A stretch of 64,000 nt of DNA. It comes from Natronosalvus amylolyticus. GTDB taxonomy: Archaea; Halobacteriota; Halobacteria; Halobacteriales; Natrialbaceae. Where the stretch lies: contig NZ_CP101156.1 of NCBI RefSeq assembly GCF_024298845.1, forward strand, positions 744,001 through 808,000. The letters run 5' to 3'. This document shows positions 43,807 to 53,049 of the stretch, piece after piece; position 1 is the first letter of the stretch; each line of letters opens with the position of its first letter. The notes below the pieces were generated by a model that saw only the letters and a list, made by a program, of their open reading frames with translations, ran no database searches and was not told where the DNA came from. The translations under genes and the position numbers were made by a program.

Positions 43807-44931
43807 ATGGCAACAATACAACTCAGTAACGTGGAGAAACGCTTCGACGATGTCGTCGCAGTAAACGGAATCGATCTGATGGTACGCGACGGGGAATTCC
43901 TCGTTATCGTCGGCCCATCTGGCTGTGGAAAAAGTACCACACTCCGTCTCATATCCGGACTGGAACGCGTTAGTGGCGGGGTGATCAAAATCGGTGATAG
44001 CGATGTTACCGGACTCGAACCCAACGAACGGAACATCTCGATGGTTTTCCAGAATTACGCGCTATACCCGCATATGACCGCCAAACGGAACATGACGTTC
44101 GGGATGAAATCGGCGGGATCCTTCACCGACGAGGAGATCGAAGAGCGAGTTACGGCGGCCGCCGAAACGCTCGACATCACCGACCTCCTCGATCGAAAAC
44201 CCGCCGCACTCTCTGGCGGGGAACGTCAGCGGGTTGCCCTTGGACGAGCCATCTGTCGTGATCCGGAAGTGTTCCTGATGGACGAGCCACTGAGCAATCT
44301 CGACGCGAAACTTCGCGTCCAGATGCGCGCTGAACTGTCGAAGCTCCACGACGAACTGCAGACCACGACGATCTACGTTACCCACGACCAGACGGAAGCA
44401 ATGACGCTCGGTGATCGCGTCGCCGTGATCGATAAGGGGGAGATCCAGCAGGTCGACGCGCCACAGCATCTGTACGACTTTCCGAAGAACCGATTCGTCG
44501 CGGAGTTCATCGGTGACCCGGCGATGAATATGATCGACGTTGCCGTCGAGAACGGCGCGGCGGTTCATCAAGATTTCACTATTCCGTTACCGGGTGGTGC
44601 CGAACTCAACGACCGAACGGCCACCCTCGGCGTCCGTCCTGAGGACTTTTATTTGGCCACCGAAAATCCAACCCTCGGAGAAACGACGTTTAACGCGACG
44701 GTGACCGTCACCGAACCACTCGGTGACAGTCTCCTTCTGTACTGTCTCATCGGCGACAACGAATTCAAGGTGCAGGCCGAACCACGCAGTTCGATCCGTC
44801 CGGACGACGTGGTGGAGTTGACCTACGACCCGAAACGGCTCCACCTGTTCGACCTGGAGACGGGAGAGGCGTTCTACCACGCAGAAGAGACCACCGACGC
44901 CTCCATAGCGACCGGGCCAGAAGAGAACTGA
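43807..44931 (+). CDS. ugpC: Ugp-type ABC transporter ATPase
   Basis: 374 residues. Walker [10 protein letters not shown], signature LSGGERQRVALGRA, Walker B VFLMDEPLSNLD, H-loop VTHDQTEAM. The C-terminal ~120 residues hold the TOBE/regulatory region (LGVRPEDFYL). It energises uptake by UgpAE. MalK-like ATPases for sugars have the same architecture; the substrate assignment rests on the UgpB and phosphodiesterase genes around it. Confidence 0.92.
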   Translation: MATIQLSNVEKRFDDVVAVNGIDLMVRDGEFLVIVGPSGCGKSTTLRLISGLERVSGGVIKIGDSDVTGLEPNERNISMVFQNYALYPHMTAKRNMTFGMKSAGSFTDEEIEERVTAAAETLDITDLLDRKPAALSGGERQRVALGRAICRDPEVFLMDEPLSNLDAKLRVQMRAELSKLHDELQTTTIYVTHDQTEAMTLGDRVAVIDKGEIQQVDAPQHLYDFPKNRFVAEFIGDPAMNMIDVAVENGAAVHQDFTIPLPGGAELNDRTATLGVRPEDFYLATENPTLGETTFNATVTVTEPLGDSLLLYCLIGDNEFKVQAEPRSSIRPDDVVELTYDPKRLHLFDLETGEAFYHAEETTDASIATGPEEN

Positions 44932-45109
44932 ACGTTCGAGAACATTGCTCGGAGTCACGTCTCGAGTCGTCGCGGGTTGCTACTGCAGTCGCTTTTCGAG
45001 TAAGTATATGCTAATAATCTATTCGAGCAGGAGTACTGCACACCCACAATCCGCGAACAGTCTGCTTTAACCCTCCTCTGCACTCGTACTGGTGCCCCCG
45101 ACGGCCGCC

Positions 45110-45138
45110 TTCTGACAGTAGTTACTGTTCTGACAGTA
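45110..45138. promoter_or_regulatory. Palindromic operator-like cluster upstream of the phosphodiesterase gene
   Basis: TTCTGACAGTA occurs twice (45110-45120, 45128-45138), and the ACAGTA/TACTGT pairs form two overlapping inverted repeats (45115-45128 and 45123-45138). They end 38 bp before the ATG. Their symmetry suggests binding of a dimeric regulator. Confidence 0.45.
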
Positions 45139-45176
45139 ATCGATTAGTGAATAGACAACGAACGGTCGAACAGCGT

Positions 45177-46070
45177 ATGGACAACAAGCAGTCCGGCCAA
45201 TCGGCGGACGAGTCCATCCAAACCAGGCGATCTGTGCTTCGCCAGACCGTCCGATTCGGCGCTTTCGGTGGCATGGCGATCGGAATCAATAGCGGATTTC
45301 GCCTGGCAGATCGTCGACCAGCTGAATACAACAACGATCCCCCAGGTATAATTGGTCATCGAGGGTACGCTCTGGAGTCTCCCGAAAACACGTTGCGTGC
45401 TGTTAGCACTGCTGCCACCACTGCCGATGCCGTTGAAGTCGACGTCCGTCGGTGTGGGAGTGGCGAACTCGTTGTCATCCACGACTCGACCGTTGACCGC
45501 GTGACTGATGGGAACGGCGAGGTTCGAAACTTAACCTACGATCAGTTAGCGGAACTCTCTGTGCTGGGTACCGATCAACGCATCCCGCTCCTCAAAGAGG
45601 TGTTCGAAACTGCTCCGGAGTCGGTCGGGATCGTGCTCGATCTCAAGGAACGCGGTATCGCGTCTGATGCCGTTTCGATCGGGACGTCCTTCGATCACAA
45701 ACTGCTCGTGACCGCGTTCGATCCAGCTATCATCGAGGCGGTAAACGATCTTCCGACGGCGGTCTCCACCGGTCTCATTGTTCGGGAGTCGCGGTGGGTG
45801 AACCGGCGACTCCGATCGTGGATTCCGGGCGCACTGCCGTGGCTGTACGGCCCGGAAGACGTCGATTCGATGGTGGCAAACGCGAAGCAACTGGGATGTA
45901 CGGCCATTCTGCCCCGATACGAACTATGCCTCCGGACGTCTCTCCTCGAGAGCGCTCGAGAGGCAGACATCCGGGTGAACGCCTGGACGATCGCCGAGCG
46001 AGACACAGCCAATAAACTCGATGCCGTTGGGATCGACGGACTGATCGCAGATCGTGCCGGTCTATTGTGA
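45177..46070 (+). CDS. Tat-exported glycerophosphodiester phosphodiesterase
   Basis: 297 residues from ATG 45177 (GTG 45147 is an alternative). Twin-arginine signal TRRSVLRQTVRFGAFGG, then a GDPD TIM barrel: GHRGYALESPENTL, VEVDVRRCGSGELVVIHDST (E, D and H of the metal site), and VNAWTIAERDT. It cleaves glycerophosphodiesters to glycerol-3-phosphate outside the cell; together with ugpBAEC this makes a uptake pathway for lipid head-group debris. 245 bp after ugpC, with operator-like repeats in between, so it may be regulated separately. Confidence 0.92.
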   Translation: MDNKQSGQSADESIQTRRSVLRQTVRFGAFGGMAIGINSGFRLADRRPAEYNNDPPGIIGHRGYALESPENTLRAVSTAATTADAVEVDVRRCGSGELVVIHDSTVDRVTDGNGEVRNLTYDQLAELSVLGTDQRIPLLKEVFETAPESVGIVLDLKERGIASDAVSIGTSFDHKLLVTAFDPAIIEAVNDLPTAVSTGLIVRESRWVNRRLRSWIPGALPWLYGPEDVDSMVANAKQLGCTAILPRYELCLRTSLLESAREADIRVNAWTIAERDTANKLDAVGIDGLIADRAGLL

Positions 46071-46171
46071 AGAAGAAATTTCTCGCGGCGACGATCAGTT
46101 TACCGTCGTCCCCCTGGCAGGCGCAGGTGTGTGAACGGTTGCTGAACTCCGAAAACACTCTCGTAACCCCC

Positions 46172-46177
46172 TTATAG
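46172..46177 (+). promoter_or_regulatory. TATA box of thiI
   Basis: TTATAG centred ~26 bp before ATG 46200. This favours 46200 (leaderless) over the ATG at 46194. Confidence 0.55.
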
Positions 46178-46199
46178 CTCCGACCATCTATCCATGTCC

Positions 46200-47378
46200 A
46201 TGCACCCACCCGGCGCGCAGACCGTCCTCGTTCGCCACGGGGACCTCAACACCAAGAGCAACGTCGTCAAGCGCCAGATGGTGGACCTCCTGGTCGAGAA
46301 CCTCGAAGCAGTTCTCGAAGACCGGTCCGTACCGGGAACGGTCGAGTCGGCCTGGAACCGGCCGTTGATTCACACGTCCGAAGCGGACGTCCTCGAGGTG
46401 GCCCAAACCGCCGCAGACGTCTTTGGCATCGTCTCGACCAGTCCTGCGCTGACCGTCGAAACCGACCTCGACACGATCTGTGACGCTCTCGCAACGACTG
46501 CCCTGGAAACGTACACCGAAGGGACGTTCGCCGTCGATGCGCGTCGGGCGGACAAACGACACCCCTACACGAGCGAGGACGTGGCGAGAGCTGGTGGGAC
46601 CGCAATCTGGGAGGCCGTCGAAGGCGAGTTCGAACCGAGCGTCGACCTCGAGGAGCCGGATTACACGTTCAGCGTCGAGATTCGCGAAGAAGCTGCCTAC
46701 ATCTACACCGACAGTATCCAGGGCCCCGGGGGACTCCCCCTTCGATCGCAAGCACCGATGGTCGCGTTGATCAGCGGCGGTATCGACTCGCCCGTCGCGG
46801 CCTACGAACTCATGCGTCGAGGATCGCCCGTGATACCAGTCTACGTCGGCCTCGGCGACTACGGCGGCCCGGACCACGAGGCACGGGCTCTCGAGACAGT
46901 ACGAACGCTCGCAACCTATGCTCCAAACACGGATATGAGCGTGTACCGCGTCCCGGGAGGCGAGACGATGCGGCTACTCGCCGAAGCGATGGAAGAAGGC
47001 CGTATGCTGTCGATGCGTCGGTTCCTATATCGCGTCGCCGAGCACATCGCCGGCACCGTCGGTGCACACGGCATCGTCACCGGCGAGGCCATCGGTCAGA
47101 AATCGAGTCAGACCGCCCAGAACATCGGCGTTACGAGTCGGGCAACCCGTCTACCGATTCATCGGCCGCTGCTAACGCGAGACAAACAGGACATCGTCTC
47201 CCAGGCTCGAGCTATTGGCACGTTCGACGACTCGACGATTAACGCGGGCTGTAACCGCATCGCACCGGAACGAGCGGAGACCAACGCGAACCTCGAGCGA
47301 CTGCTCGAGTTCGAACCCGACGACCTGTTCGAACGGGCGAAAACGGCGGCTGCAGAAGCGACGATTATCGAAGTGTAG
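46200..47378 (+). CDS. thiI: tRNA 4-thiouridine synthetase / sulfurtransferase ThiI
   Basis: 392 residues from ATG 46200. The THUMP domain (residues ~60-165) is followed by the PP-loop ALISGGIDSPVAAYELM. GEAIGQKSSQTAQNI and the late Cys in INAGCNRIAPERAETN fit ThiI without a rhodanese domain. It makes 4-thiouridine in tRNA and in some archaea takes part in thiamine biosynthesis. The 5' side is an isolated promoter. Confidence 0.93.
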   Translation: MHPPGAQTVLVRHGDLNTKSNVVKRQMVDLLVENLEAVLEDRSVPGTVESAWNRPLIHTSEADVLEVAQTAADVFGIVSTSPALTVETDLDTICDALATTALETYTEGTFAVDARRADKRHPYTSEDVARAGGTAIWEAVEGEFEPSVDLEEPDYTFSVEIREEAAYIYTDSIQGPGGLPLRSQAPMVALISGGIDSPVAAYELMRRGSPVIPVYVGLGDYGGPDHEARALETVRTLATYAPNTDMSVYRVPGGETMRLLAEAMEEGRMLSMRRFLYRVAEHIAGTVGAHGIVTGEAIGQKSSQTAQNIGVTSRATRLPIHRPLLTRDKQDIVSQARAIGTFDDSTINAGCNRIAPERAETNANLERLLEFEPDDLFERAKTAAAEATIIEV

Positions 47379-47448
47379 GCCAGGCGTTGACGATAGCTGG
47401 CTGGAGAAACCAACAGATGTGGATCGATGGTGTCAGATTGCTCTGCGG

Positions 47449-47853
47449 TCAGCTCTCGGCACGTTCCTGTCGCTCTGCCTCGAGGCGGTGACACCCGATT
47501 ACCATCGAATCAGGGATGTCGACCGCGTTCGCGTGAAGCGCGGAAAAGACGACCGCCACTTCCTCAAATCTGGGCCCACGGGATGCAGTTAACGGGTCCC
47601 GGTCCCAGTGGATGAATCCCTGGTCCTCGAGTTTGGGAAGGTGTACGTGGAGCAGTTCCTGCCGAAGCCGTTCAAAATCGACAGGAACGTCTGGATTGAC
47701 TGCGCTTTCCGGAAGGGGGACAGCCTGGTCAGCGGGGGCGTCGAGTAGCGAGACGACCAGCTGTCGGCGTGGCTCTGCGGTGATAGCTTCGAAAACAGTG
47801 TTCCAACGGTTCACCACGCGTCGACCGTTCTTGACCCGTGCCTCGAGTCTCAT
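47449..47853 (-). CDS. Winged-helix protein, DUF7344-like
   Basis: 134 residues from ATG 47853; the open frame extends further without conservation. NRWNTVFEAITAEPRRQLVVSLLD followed by ELLHVHLPKLEDQGFIHWDRD is the haloarchaeal winged-helix pattern for small regulators, the second part being the recognition helix and wing. No effector domain. Its target is unknown; the nearest genes are thiI (convergent) and the LWR-salt gene. Confidence 0.7.
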   Translation of the reverse strand: MRLEARVKNGRRVVNRWNTVFEAITAEPRRQLVVSLLDAPADQAVPLPESAVNPDVPVDFERLRQELLHVHLPKLEDQGFIHWDRDPLTASRGPRFEEVAVVFSALHANAVDIPDSMVIGCHRLEAERQERAES

Positions 47854-47975
47854 AGTAGTAGTTGTCTCGAGAGCAGCATATTTAAACTGACTACCTAACG
47901 ATATGGGTGTTGTTATATTCTCGAGCAGATATCGCAATGGGGCTGTTCGATACCTTGTGTAGTGAAGAACACTGG

Positions 47976-48061
47976 CTATAGTAACCAGTGAAACGATTTA
48001 TACACCTACCGCGACACCCGCTTTCGAGAGGGTGTGCAATGACTTTCACTGGCTACTATAG
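47976..48061. mobile_element. Hairpin MITE, copy C (most complete)
   Basis: 86 bp with 18-bp terminal inverted repeats CTATAGTAACCAGTGAAA / TTTCACTGGCTACTATAG (one mismatch). The internal part is nearly the same as in copy B, including GAGAGGGTGTGCAATGAC. It lies 28 bp downstream of the LWR-salt stop codon. Confidence 0.88.
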
Positions 48062-48089
48062 AGTGAAACGGCCAGGTACCGTCCACCCG

Positions 48090-48506
48090 CTACCGCCCAC
48101 CACGGTCGTCAAAATCAACGACGTGGATAGAGCTCCCGAAGTACTTTTTTAGCGCCTCATCGACCGTATCCGCTTTGAACGTTCCGAGTTGGTCCCCAAT
48201 CGCATCTCGCAACGCGTCTAGATATGCCTGGTTCGTCTCGAGTTCACTGAACGATATCGAGACCACTGGCACCCCAAGTGCGTCCGCTGCAACCTCTCGA
48301 AAGTACGTCTCGTCACCGAGGTTTCCGCGCCAGAGATGATCGCGGAAAAAGAGCCAACCGTCCGCTCCCGGTGGGTCAGCCGCCCGATACAGCGTTGTCT
48401 CGAATTCGTCTGGGGCAACCGACACCTCCGGCTGTGCGGGTTCAATGCGGAACCGGACCCGGAGTTTGTAGCGAGCGCCTCCTTTCGACGAGTCGCTGAC
48501 GTCCAT
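48090..48506 (-). CDS. LWR-salt protein
   Basis: 138 residues. The family name comes from the conserved HLWRGNLGD in the middle; before it lies a beta-rich part (KLRVRFRIEPAQPEVSVAPDEFETTLYRAADPPG), after it a helical part. Known only in haloarchaea; function unknown. Monocistronic, on the minus strand next to a Tat protein gene; the MITE copy C follows its stop. Confidence 0.85.
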   Translation of the reverse strand: MDVSDSSKGGARYKLRVRFRIEPAQPEVSVAPDEFETTLYRAADPPGADGWLFFRDHLWRGNLGDETYFREVAADALGVPVVSISFSELETNQAYLDALRDAIGDQLGTFKADTVDEALKKYFGSSIHVVDFDDRGGR

Positions 48507-48639
48507 ACCTGTCTACTTGGCTCCCCATCCGCAAATAACGGCCCCGTTAAACACCACTGACGATGCGAGGTTTCATCGCCACAACACAGACAGGGTGCGA
48601 GAAAAGACGAGGTTTGGCTCGACGTGGGAAAAGTCGTCC

Positions 48640-49485
48640 CTACCCCTCAGATTCTTCGAACGACTCAAACGCTGCCAACGTCACCGTGTACGCGTCCCGG
48701 TTTTTGTGATAGGCGATCCGATATTCTGTCGGATACTCGCCGGCTTCGGGCATCCGCTCGGGCATACTGATCGGCTCCGTCACCGTGCCCTCGAGGCCCG
48801 CGAAGAACTCGGTGGTAATCATCGGTTCGAAGAAGTTAACATCCCCGTCGTAGTGACCCCAGACGAACGTTTCAGTGAACTGCTCTCCGCTTGGCACGCC
48901 GGGTGCCTCCCACTCGTGGGACGTCGCATCGAAGAGGTGTTCACCCATATTGGCTACGACAGCCCTGGTTCTGAAGTACCCCGTTGGGAACTGATCGTCG
49001 GCCAGTTCGACCGCGTATGGGTCACCAGTCCCGGGCGGGTAGTTGACCGGTTCGATCTGGTTGATGACATCCTCCGGCTCGAGATAAAAGTGGATATCGA
49101 AGTGTGGGACGCCGTATACGTCTGGCGGGCCGTGTCCCGCCGGTTCCCAGTTTAGACCGAGCCACTCGAATTGGGTGTCGCCGGGAAATTCGATCGAAAC
49201 GAGATCCCGGTCGGGATATTCCGTCTCGTCTATCGTGGCTGCCTCGGCGGTCATTTCCACCCCAAGGTACGTCCATTTGTCCTGTGGATGGTCAGCCAAG
49301 AAGGCTTTCACTTCGCCGTCGCCGAGCTGCTCCGGGTCACTGTAATCGGTCCGCCCCCGCGGTGGAAATCCGTAGCCGTTCCCCGGGTTCGCGGTTGCCC
49401 CGCCGACAAATCCACTGACACCTACCGTGCCCATCCCACCGAGAACTGCACGCCGCGTCATTCCACGAGACTGTTTTTTATTCAT
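48640..49485 (-). CDS. Tat-exported protein with a DUF5602/TTHB210-like domain
   Basis: 281 residues; ATG 49461 is an alternative start. Tat signal TRRAVLGGMGTVGVSGFVGG. The mature domain has VPHFDIHFYLEP and NMGEHLFDATSHEWEAPGV, and QFTETFVWGHYDGDVNFFEPMIT, which resemble TTHB210-like (DUF5602) proteins with possible metal-binding His residues. Cell-surface location. Function unknown. Divergent from the DUF5804-like gene by 194 bp with no further gene. Confidence 0.65.
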   Translation of the reverse strand: MNKKQSRGMTRRAVLGGMGTVGVSGFVGGATANPGNGYGFPPRGRTDYSDPEQLGDGEVKAFLADHPQDKWTYLGVEMTAEAATIDETEYPDRDLVSIEFPGDTQFEWLGLNWEPAGHGPPDVYGVPHFDIHFYLEPEDVINQIEPVNYPPGTGDPYAVELADDQFPTGYFRTRAVVANMGEHLFDATSHEWEAPGVPSGEQFTETFVWGHYDGDVNFFEPMITTEFFAGLEGTVTEPISMPERMPEAGEYPTEYRIAYHKNRDAYTVTLAAFESFEESEG

Positions 49486-49679
49486 AGCGCTCGTTATTTG
49501 TGCAAGTTAATTAGTAGCAATATAACATTTTGGGTGCGCAACCGGAGAAACGGGTGTTGCCATTGACCTCTTCCCGCGCTAATTCGCGAGGTTTTCCGCC
49601 TGTTCATCCCATAACCGCAGGCTATTGCGGTGAATACCAACCCGAAACCCACTTTAGCCGGACGCTCCCAGAAACAGTC

Positions 49680-50324
49680 GTGACGCGCGTCTGCTTCGTT
49701 GGCTCGCCCGACGTCAACCTCCAGTACGAACTGCTCTCCCGAGAAACGTCTCGAGAGGCGCTTGCCACGTACGACCTTCGCCGGCCGTTCGAGAACAGCC
49801 TCGAGGTGCGGACTATCAGCCTCGGTGCGGCGATTTCGCTGTGTAACGATCTGCAGTGGTATCTCGTTCGGTTCGTCGACACCGTTCTGATCCAGGAGCC
49901 AAGCGTGAGCGACGACGAGTGGTTGTCTCGCTCGCTCGCCAGAGCGCTCCGTGACGGTCACCTCGAGCCAGCCGACACCGGCACGTATCTCCAGGTATAC
50001 GGTCTCGAGCGTCCTGATCCGACCTCCGACAAAGTAGACGCCACAGGTGCTGACACAGCAGACGCCTCGAGTGACGACCAACCGACGGACGACACCGATA
50101 CACCCACCGCCAATAAATCGGGCGGGGGAAGACAGGCGCAGACGGTACAACAAGAATCACAGCAAGCTGAATCGACGGAGACGGCAACCGATTCACAGAC
50201 AGCACCCCGACTGGTCGAACCGCTGTACGTCAAACGGGTCGACGGCGACGTCCCGGAATACGACCTCAGGCCAGTCGACGAGACGCTGGTCGTCCGTCTC
50301 ACCGAGGACGAGTTTTCACCATGA
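49680..50324 (+). CDS. DUF5804-like haloarchaeal protein
   Basis: 214 residues from GTG 49680, the position where the conserved TRVCFVGSPDVNLQYELL starts. A conserved N-terminal domain (to residue ~110) with SLGAAISLCNDLQWYLVRF; a Ser/Thr/Asp/Gln-rich linker of ~70 residues; and a C-terminal strand segment LVEPLYVKRVDGDVPEYDLRPVDETLVVRLTEDEF. The two conserved parts match haloarchaeal DUF5804; the linker is unusually long. It overlaps the hydrolase gene by four bases (ATGA), hence coupled. Confidence 0.65.
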   Translation: MTRVCFVGSPDVNLQYELLSRETSREALATYDLRRPFENSLEVRTISLGAAISLCNDLQWYLVRFVDTVLIQEPSVSDDEWLSRSLARALRDGHLEPADTGTYLQVYGLERPDPTSDKVDATGADTADASSDDQPTDDTDTPTANKSGGGRQAQTVQQESQQAESTETATDSQTAPRLVEPLYVKRVDGDVPEYDLRPVDETLVVRLTEDEFSP

Positions 50325-51181
50325 GGTCTCGCGTCGGTGGCACCGGCCGGGTTACCGTCGATGACTGCCGGCTCGCGTATCGCCGCGCCGGAACTGACGG
50401 CTCGCCTATCGTGTTACTTCACGGTGGTGGCATCGACGATTCACAGCTCTCCTGGCACGAAACGATCCCCCGTCTCGCCAGAACCCACCAGGTCTATGCC
50501 ATTGACTGGCCCGGATATGGCGACAGCCGTGGTCACATCGACCACACCATCCCGGCGTACGTCGACCTCCTCGAGTCCGTTTTCGACGCGCTCGATCTCG
50601 AGGAAGCGACACTGGTCGGTCTCTCGATGGGAGGTGCTACCGCGTTGGGATATGCGCTCGAGCAACCCGATCGGGTTGCCAAACTGGCGCTCGTCGGGAG
50701 TTACGGACTTGGACCGAGAGTGCCGGTCGGCTCCGTCTGGAAGACACTCGCGATGATTCCCGGCATGAACGACCTTGGCTGGGCCGCACTCGGCAGTACG
50801 CGAGAGAGCGCGTTACTAGGGCTCAGTTCGGTGGTTGCGACCCCATCGAGCCTTTCGGACGAGTTCCTCGAGGACTTTCGTACCCGTGCAAAACGTGCGG
50901 GATCGGGGCAGGCATTCGAAGCGTTTCAGCGCAACGAAATCAGCATCAGGGGAACGGCCAGAACCGATTTCACAGGTGAGCTGTCGACGCTCGAGGCCCC
51001 AACACTTCTCGTTCACGGCGAGGAAGACCCACTATTTCCGGTCGCGTGGTCCAGGCGAGCAGCCAGCACGATACCAGAGGCAGAGCTCGCCGTATTCGAC
51101 AACTGTGGCCACTGGGTTCCAATAGAAGAGCCCGTGCAGTTCAACGACCGCCTCGGTACGTTCCTCGAGTCTGGCTGTTGA
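50321..51181 (+). CDS. Alpha/beta hydrolase
   Basis: 286 residues. Oxyanion loop VLLHGGG; nucleophile elbow GLSMGGATA (Ser); acid in HGEEDPLFPV; catalytic His in FDNCGHWVPIEEP. Cap domain between residues ~130 and 200. It could be an esterase, lipase or haloperoxidase-like enzyme; substrate unknown. Its last seven codons and stop lie inside the first copy of the 36-bp minisatellite. Confidence 0.9.
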   Translation: MRSRVGGTGRVTVDDCRLAYRRAGTDGSPIVLLHGGGIDDSQLSWHETIPRLARTHQVYAIDWPGYGDSRGHIDHTIPAYVDLLESVFDALDLEEATLVGLSMGGATALGYALEQPDRVAKLALVGSYGLGPRVPVGSVWKTLAMIPGMNDLGWAALGSTRESALLGLSSVVATPSSLSDEFLEDFRTRAKRAGSGQAFEAFQRNEISIRGTARTDFTGELSTLEAPTLLVHGEEDPLFPVAWSRRAASTIPEAELAVFDNCGHWVPIEEPVQFNDRLGTFLESGC

Positions 51182-51364
51182 TTCCGCTTTTGTTCGTTCC
51201 TCGAGTCTGGCTGTTGATTCCGCTTTTGTTCGTTCCTCGAGTCTGGCTGTTGATTCCGCTTTTGTTCGTTCCTCGAGTCTGGCTGTTGATTCCGCTTTTG
51301 TTCGTTCCTCGAGTCTGGCTGTTGATTCCGCTTTTGTTCGTTCCTCGAGTCTGGCTGTTGATTC
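51159..51364. repeat. 36-bp minisatellite (five full copies plus 26 bp)
   Basis: Identical tandem units start at 51159, 51195, 51231, 51267, 51303 and 51339 (the last truncated). Each begins CGTTCCTCGAGTCTGGCTG and contains the TTGA of the hydrolase stop; the first unit carries the actual 3' end of that gene. There are no spacers, so it is not a CRISPR. It lies between convergent genes (hydrolase and cysK). Confidence 0.95.
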
Positions 51365-51441
51365 GAGTCAAAAAGCTACTGATTCGCCGAGCCCGATACC
51401 GTTCACCTGCGTTCACTTGGCCAGACAGTGATGACTCCGCT

Positions 51442-52428
51442 TCAGGGTTCGTCAAACAGCCCCGTCGAGAGGTATCGTTCGCCGCTGTCCCAGAAGACGG
51501 TGACGACCAGCGGACAATCTTCCTCAGTGTTGCCCCCATCGGTGCTCGTCACCGCCGAGTCCTCGCCGTCGAACACGCCCGGGATTTCCGGACAGGGCTG
51601 TCCCGGGTCGGCGATGCGGGTGGCTTCCGCCTGGGCGACCAGGCTCGTGGCCCCGCTCGACTGGCCGACTAACACCCCTTCCCCCCGTGCCAATCGACGA
51701 CACTCCGTTTCGGCGTCCTCGAGCGCGACTGTTTCGACGCGGTCGATCAACTCGACGTCGAGGTTATCACTAACGAAGCCAGGACCCATCCCCTGGAACT
51801 CGTCGGCTCCGGATTCGCCCGTCGAGAGGACCGGATTCCGTTCCGGCTCGACGGCCACGATGTCGATGTCCGGAAACTCCTCGCGCAGTCGTCGACCGAT
51901 TCCCGAAAGGGTTCCACCGGTTCCGACGCCTGCGACAAACGTGTCGATCGAGCGGTCGCCGACCTGTTCGACGATTTCCTCGCCCGTAGTTCGATAATGG
52001 GCCTCCGGATTCGCCGGATTGTCGAACTGTCCGAGCTGGACGGCTCCCTCGGCCTCGAGTTCGTCAGCCCGTTCACGTGCGGTTTCCATATTCCCGTCGA
52101 CGAGTTCGAGGTCGGCTCCGTAAGCGGCCATGATCTGGCGTCGCTCTTTCGACTTCGACGCCGGCATCACGATCGTCAGGTCGTAGCCACGCGCCGCGGC
52201 AACGAGCGCCAGTCCGATGCCCGTATTTCCGCTCGTCGGTTCGACGATCCGCTGGCCCGGCTCGAGGCGGCCGTCGCGTTCGGCCTCCCGGACCATCGCC
52301 AGCGCCGGGCGATCCTTCGCGGAGCCGCCGGGGTTGAACGACTCGATCTTGGCCGCGACAGTCGCCCCTTCGGGCGATTCCATCCGGACCAGTGGCGAGC
52401 CGATAGTGTCCAGAATGCTCGCTTTCAT
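51442..52428 (-). CDS. cysK: Cysteine synthase (O-acetylserine sulfhydrylase type)
   Basis: 328 residues. PLP Lys in FNPGGSAKDRPALAMV, substrate loop TSGNTGIGLALVAAARG, phosphate-binding VGTGGTLSG, and SSGATSLVA. It makes cysteine from O-acetylserine (or O-phosphoserine in some archaea) and sulfide. PLP fold type II; monocistronic. Threonine synthase or cystathionine synthase are excluded by these motifs, though the acceptor is not certain. Confidence 0.92.
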   Translation of the reverse strand: MKASILDTIGSPLVRMESPEGATVAAKIESFNPGGSAKDRPALAMVREAERDGRLEPGQRIVEPTSGNTGIGLALVAAARGYDLTIVMPASKSKERRQIMAAYGADLELVDGNMETARERADELEAEGAVQLGQFDNPANPEAHYRTTGEEIVEQVGDRSIDTFVAGVGTGGTLSGIGRRLREEFPDIDIVAVEPERNPVLSTGESGADEFQGMGPGFVSDNLDVELIDRVETVALEDAETECRRLARGEGVLVGQSSGATSLVAQAEATRIADPGQPCPEIPGVFDGEDSAVTSTDGGNTEEDCPLVVTVFWDSGERYLSTGLFDEP

Positions 52429-52608
52429 TGGACACAGGTATGGACTCGAGACGGAAAGTCATAGCGGGCAACGGCAGGATGTGCCGGCGTCTGCTCTCGG
52501 CAGAATGTGCGGGTGTCCTCAATCGGCGGGCAGGTGGCAGATTCGAACTCCCTCGAGACGGTTGTCACGAACGCACCGGTTAAGCGACTGGCCACGTGAA
52601 CACCACGT

Positions 52609-52989
52609 ATGACACTCGAGACGATGCGACCCAACCCGACCTGGGATAGTGCCTCCTACCAAGATACCGTCGACGTACTCGCGGCCCATCGCGACGAGCT
52701 AACCTATCTCGTCTGGGGTGGTGACTGGTGTAAGGACTGCCGAGCGCTGCTGCCGGATTTCGGCGCTGCACTCGAGGCCGCCGAGGTTCCGAACGAGCGA
52801 ATCGAAGAGATTGCCGTGGATACCGATAAACAGGGCCCAAAAGTCGATGCGTACGACATCGAATACATTCCGACGATCATCGTCGAGAACGATGACGGCG
52901 AGGAAGTCGCTCGCTTCGTCGAAAGTGAACAGCTCCCGCCTGCGGTCTATCTTGGGGAAGCGGTCCAACAGGCCTTCGAGACGCACTGA
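52609..52989 (+). CDS. Thioredoxin-fold protein
   Basis: 126 residues. The active site is WCKDC (GGDWCKDCRALLPDFG) with a cis-Pro at EYIPTIIVE. The WCKDC variant is unlike the classical WCGPC, as found in thioredoxin-like reductants or bacillithiol-type proteins. Cytosolic; no signal. Adjacent to the YyaL-like gene, which also carries a thioredoxin-like domain (convergent). Confidence 0.9.
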   Translation: MTLETMRPNPTWDSASYQDTVDVLAAHRDELTYLVWGGDWCKDCRALLPDFGAALEAAEVPNERIEEIAVDTDKQGPKVDAYDIEYIPTIIVENDDGEEVARFVESEQLPPAVYLGEAVQQAFETH

Positions 52990-53049
52990 ACGTCCCGAGA
53001 GGCACAGATTACTTCGAGACCCACTGAGTGTCTCGACGGCTACCGATTC

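Noticed and set aside
40521..44931. Maltose or other sugar ABC transporter
   Set aside because: Possible from the ATPase alone, but the binding-protein motifs and the following exported glycerophosphodiesterase favour a Ugp-type system.
51159..51364. 36-bp repeats resembling a CRISPR array
   Set aside because: Units are contiguous with no spacers and start inside a coding sequence; no cas genes are nearby.
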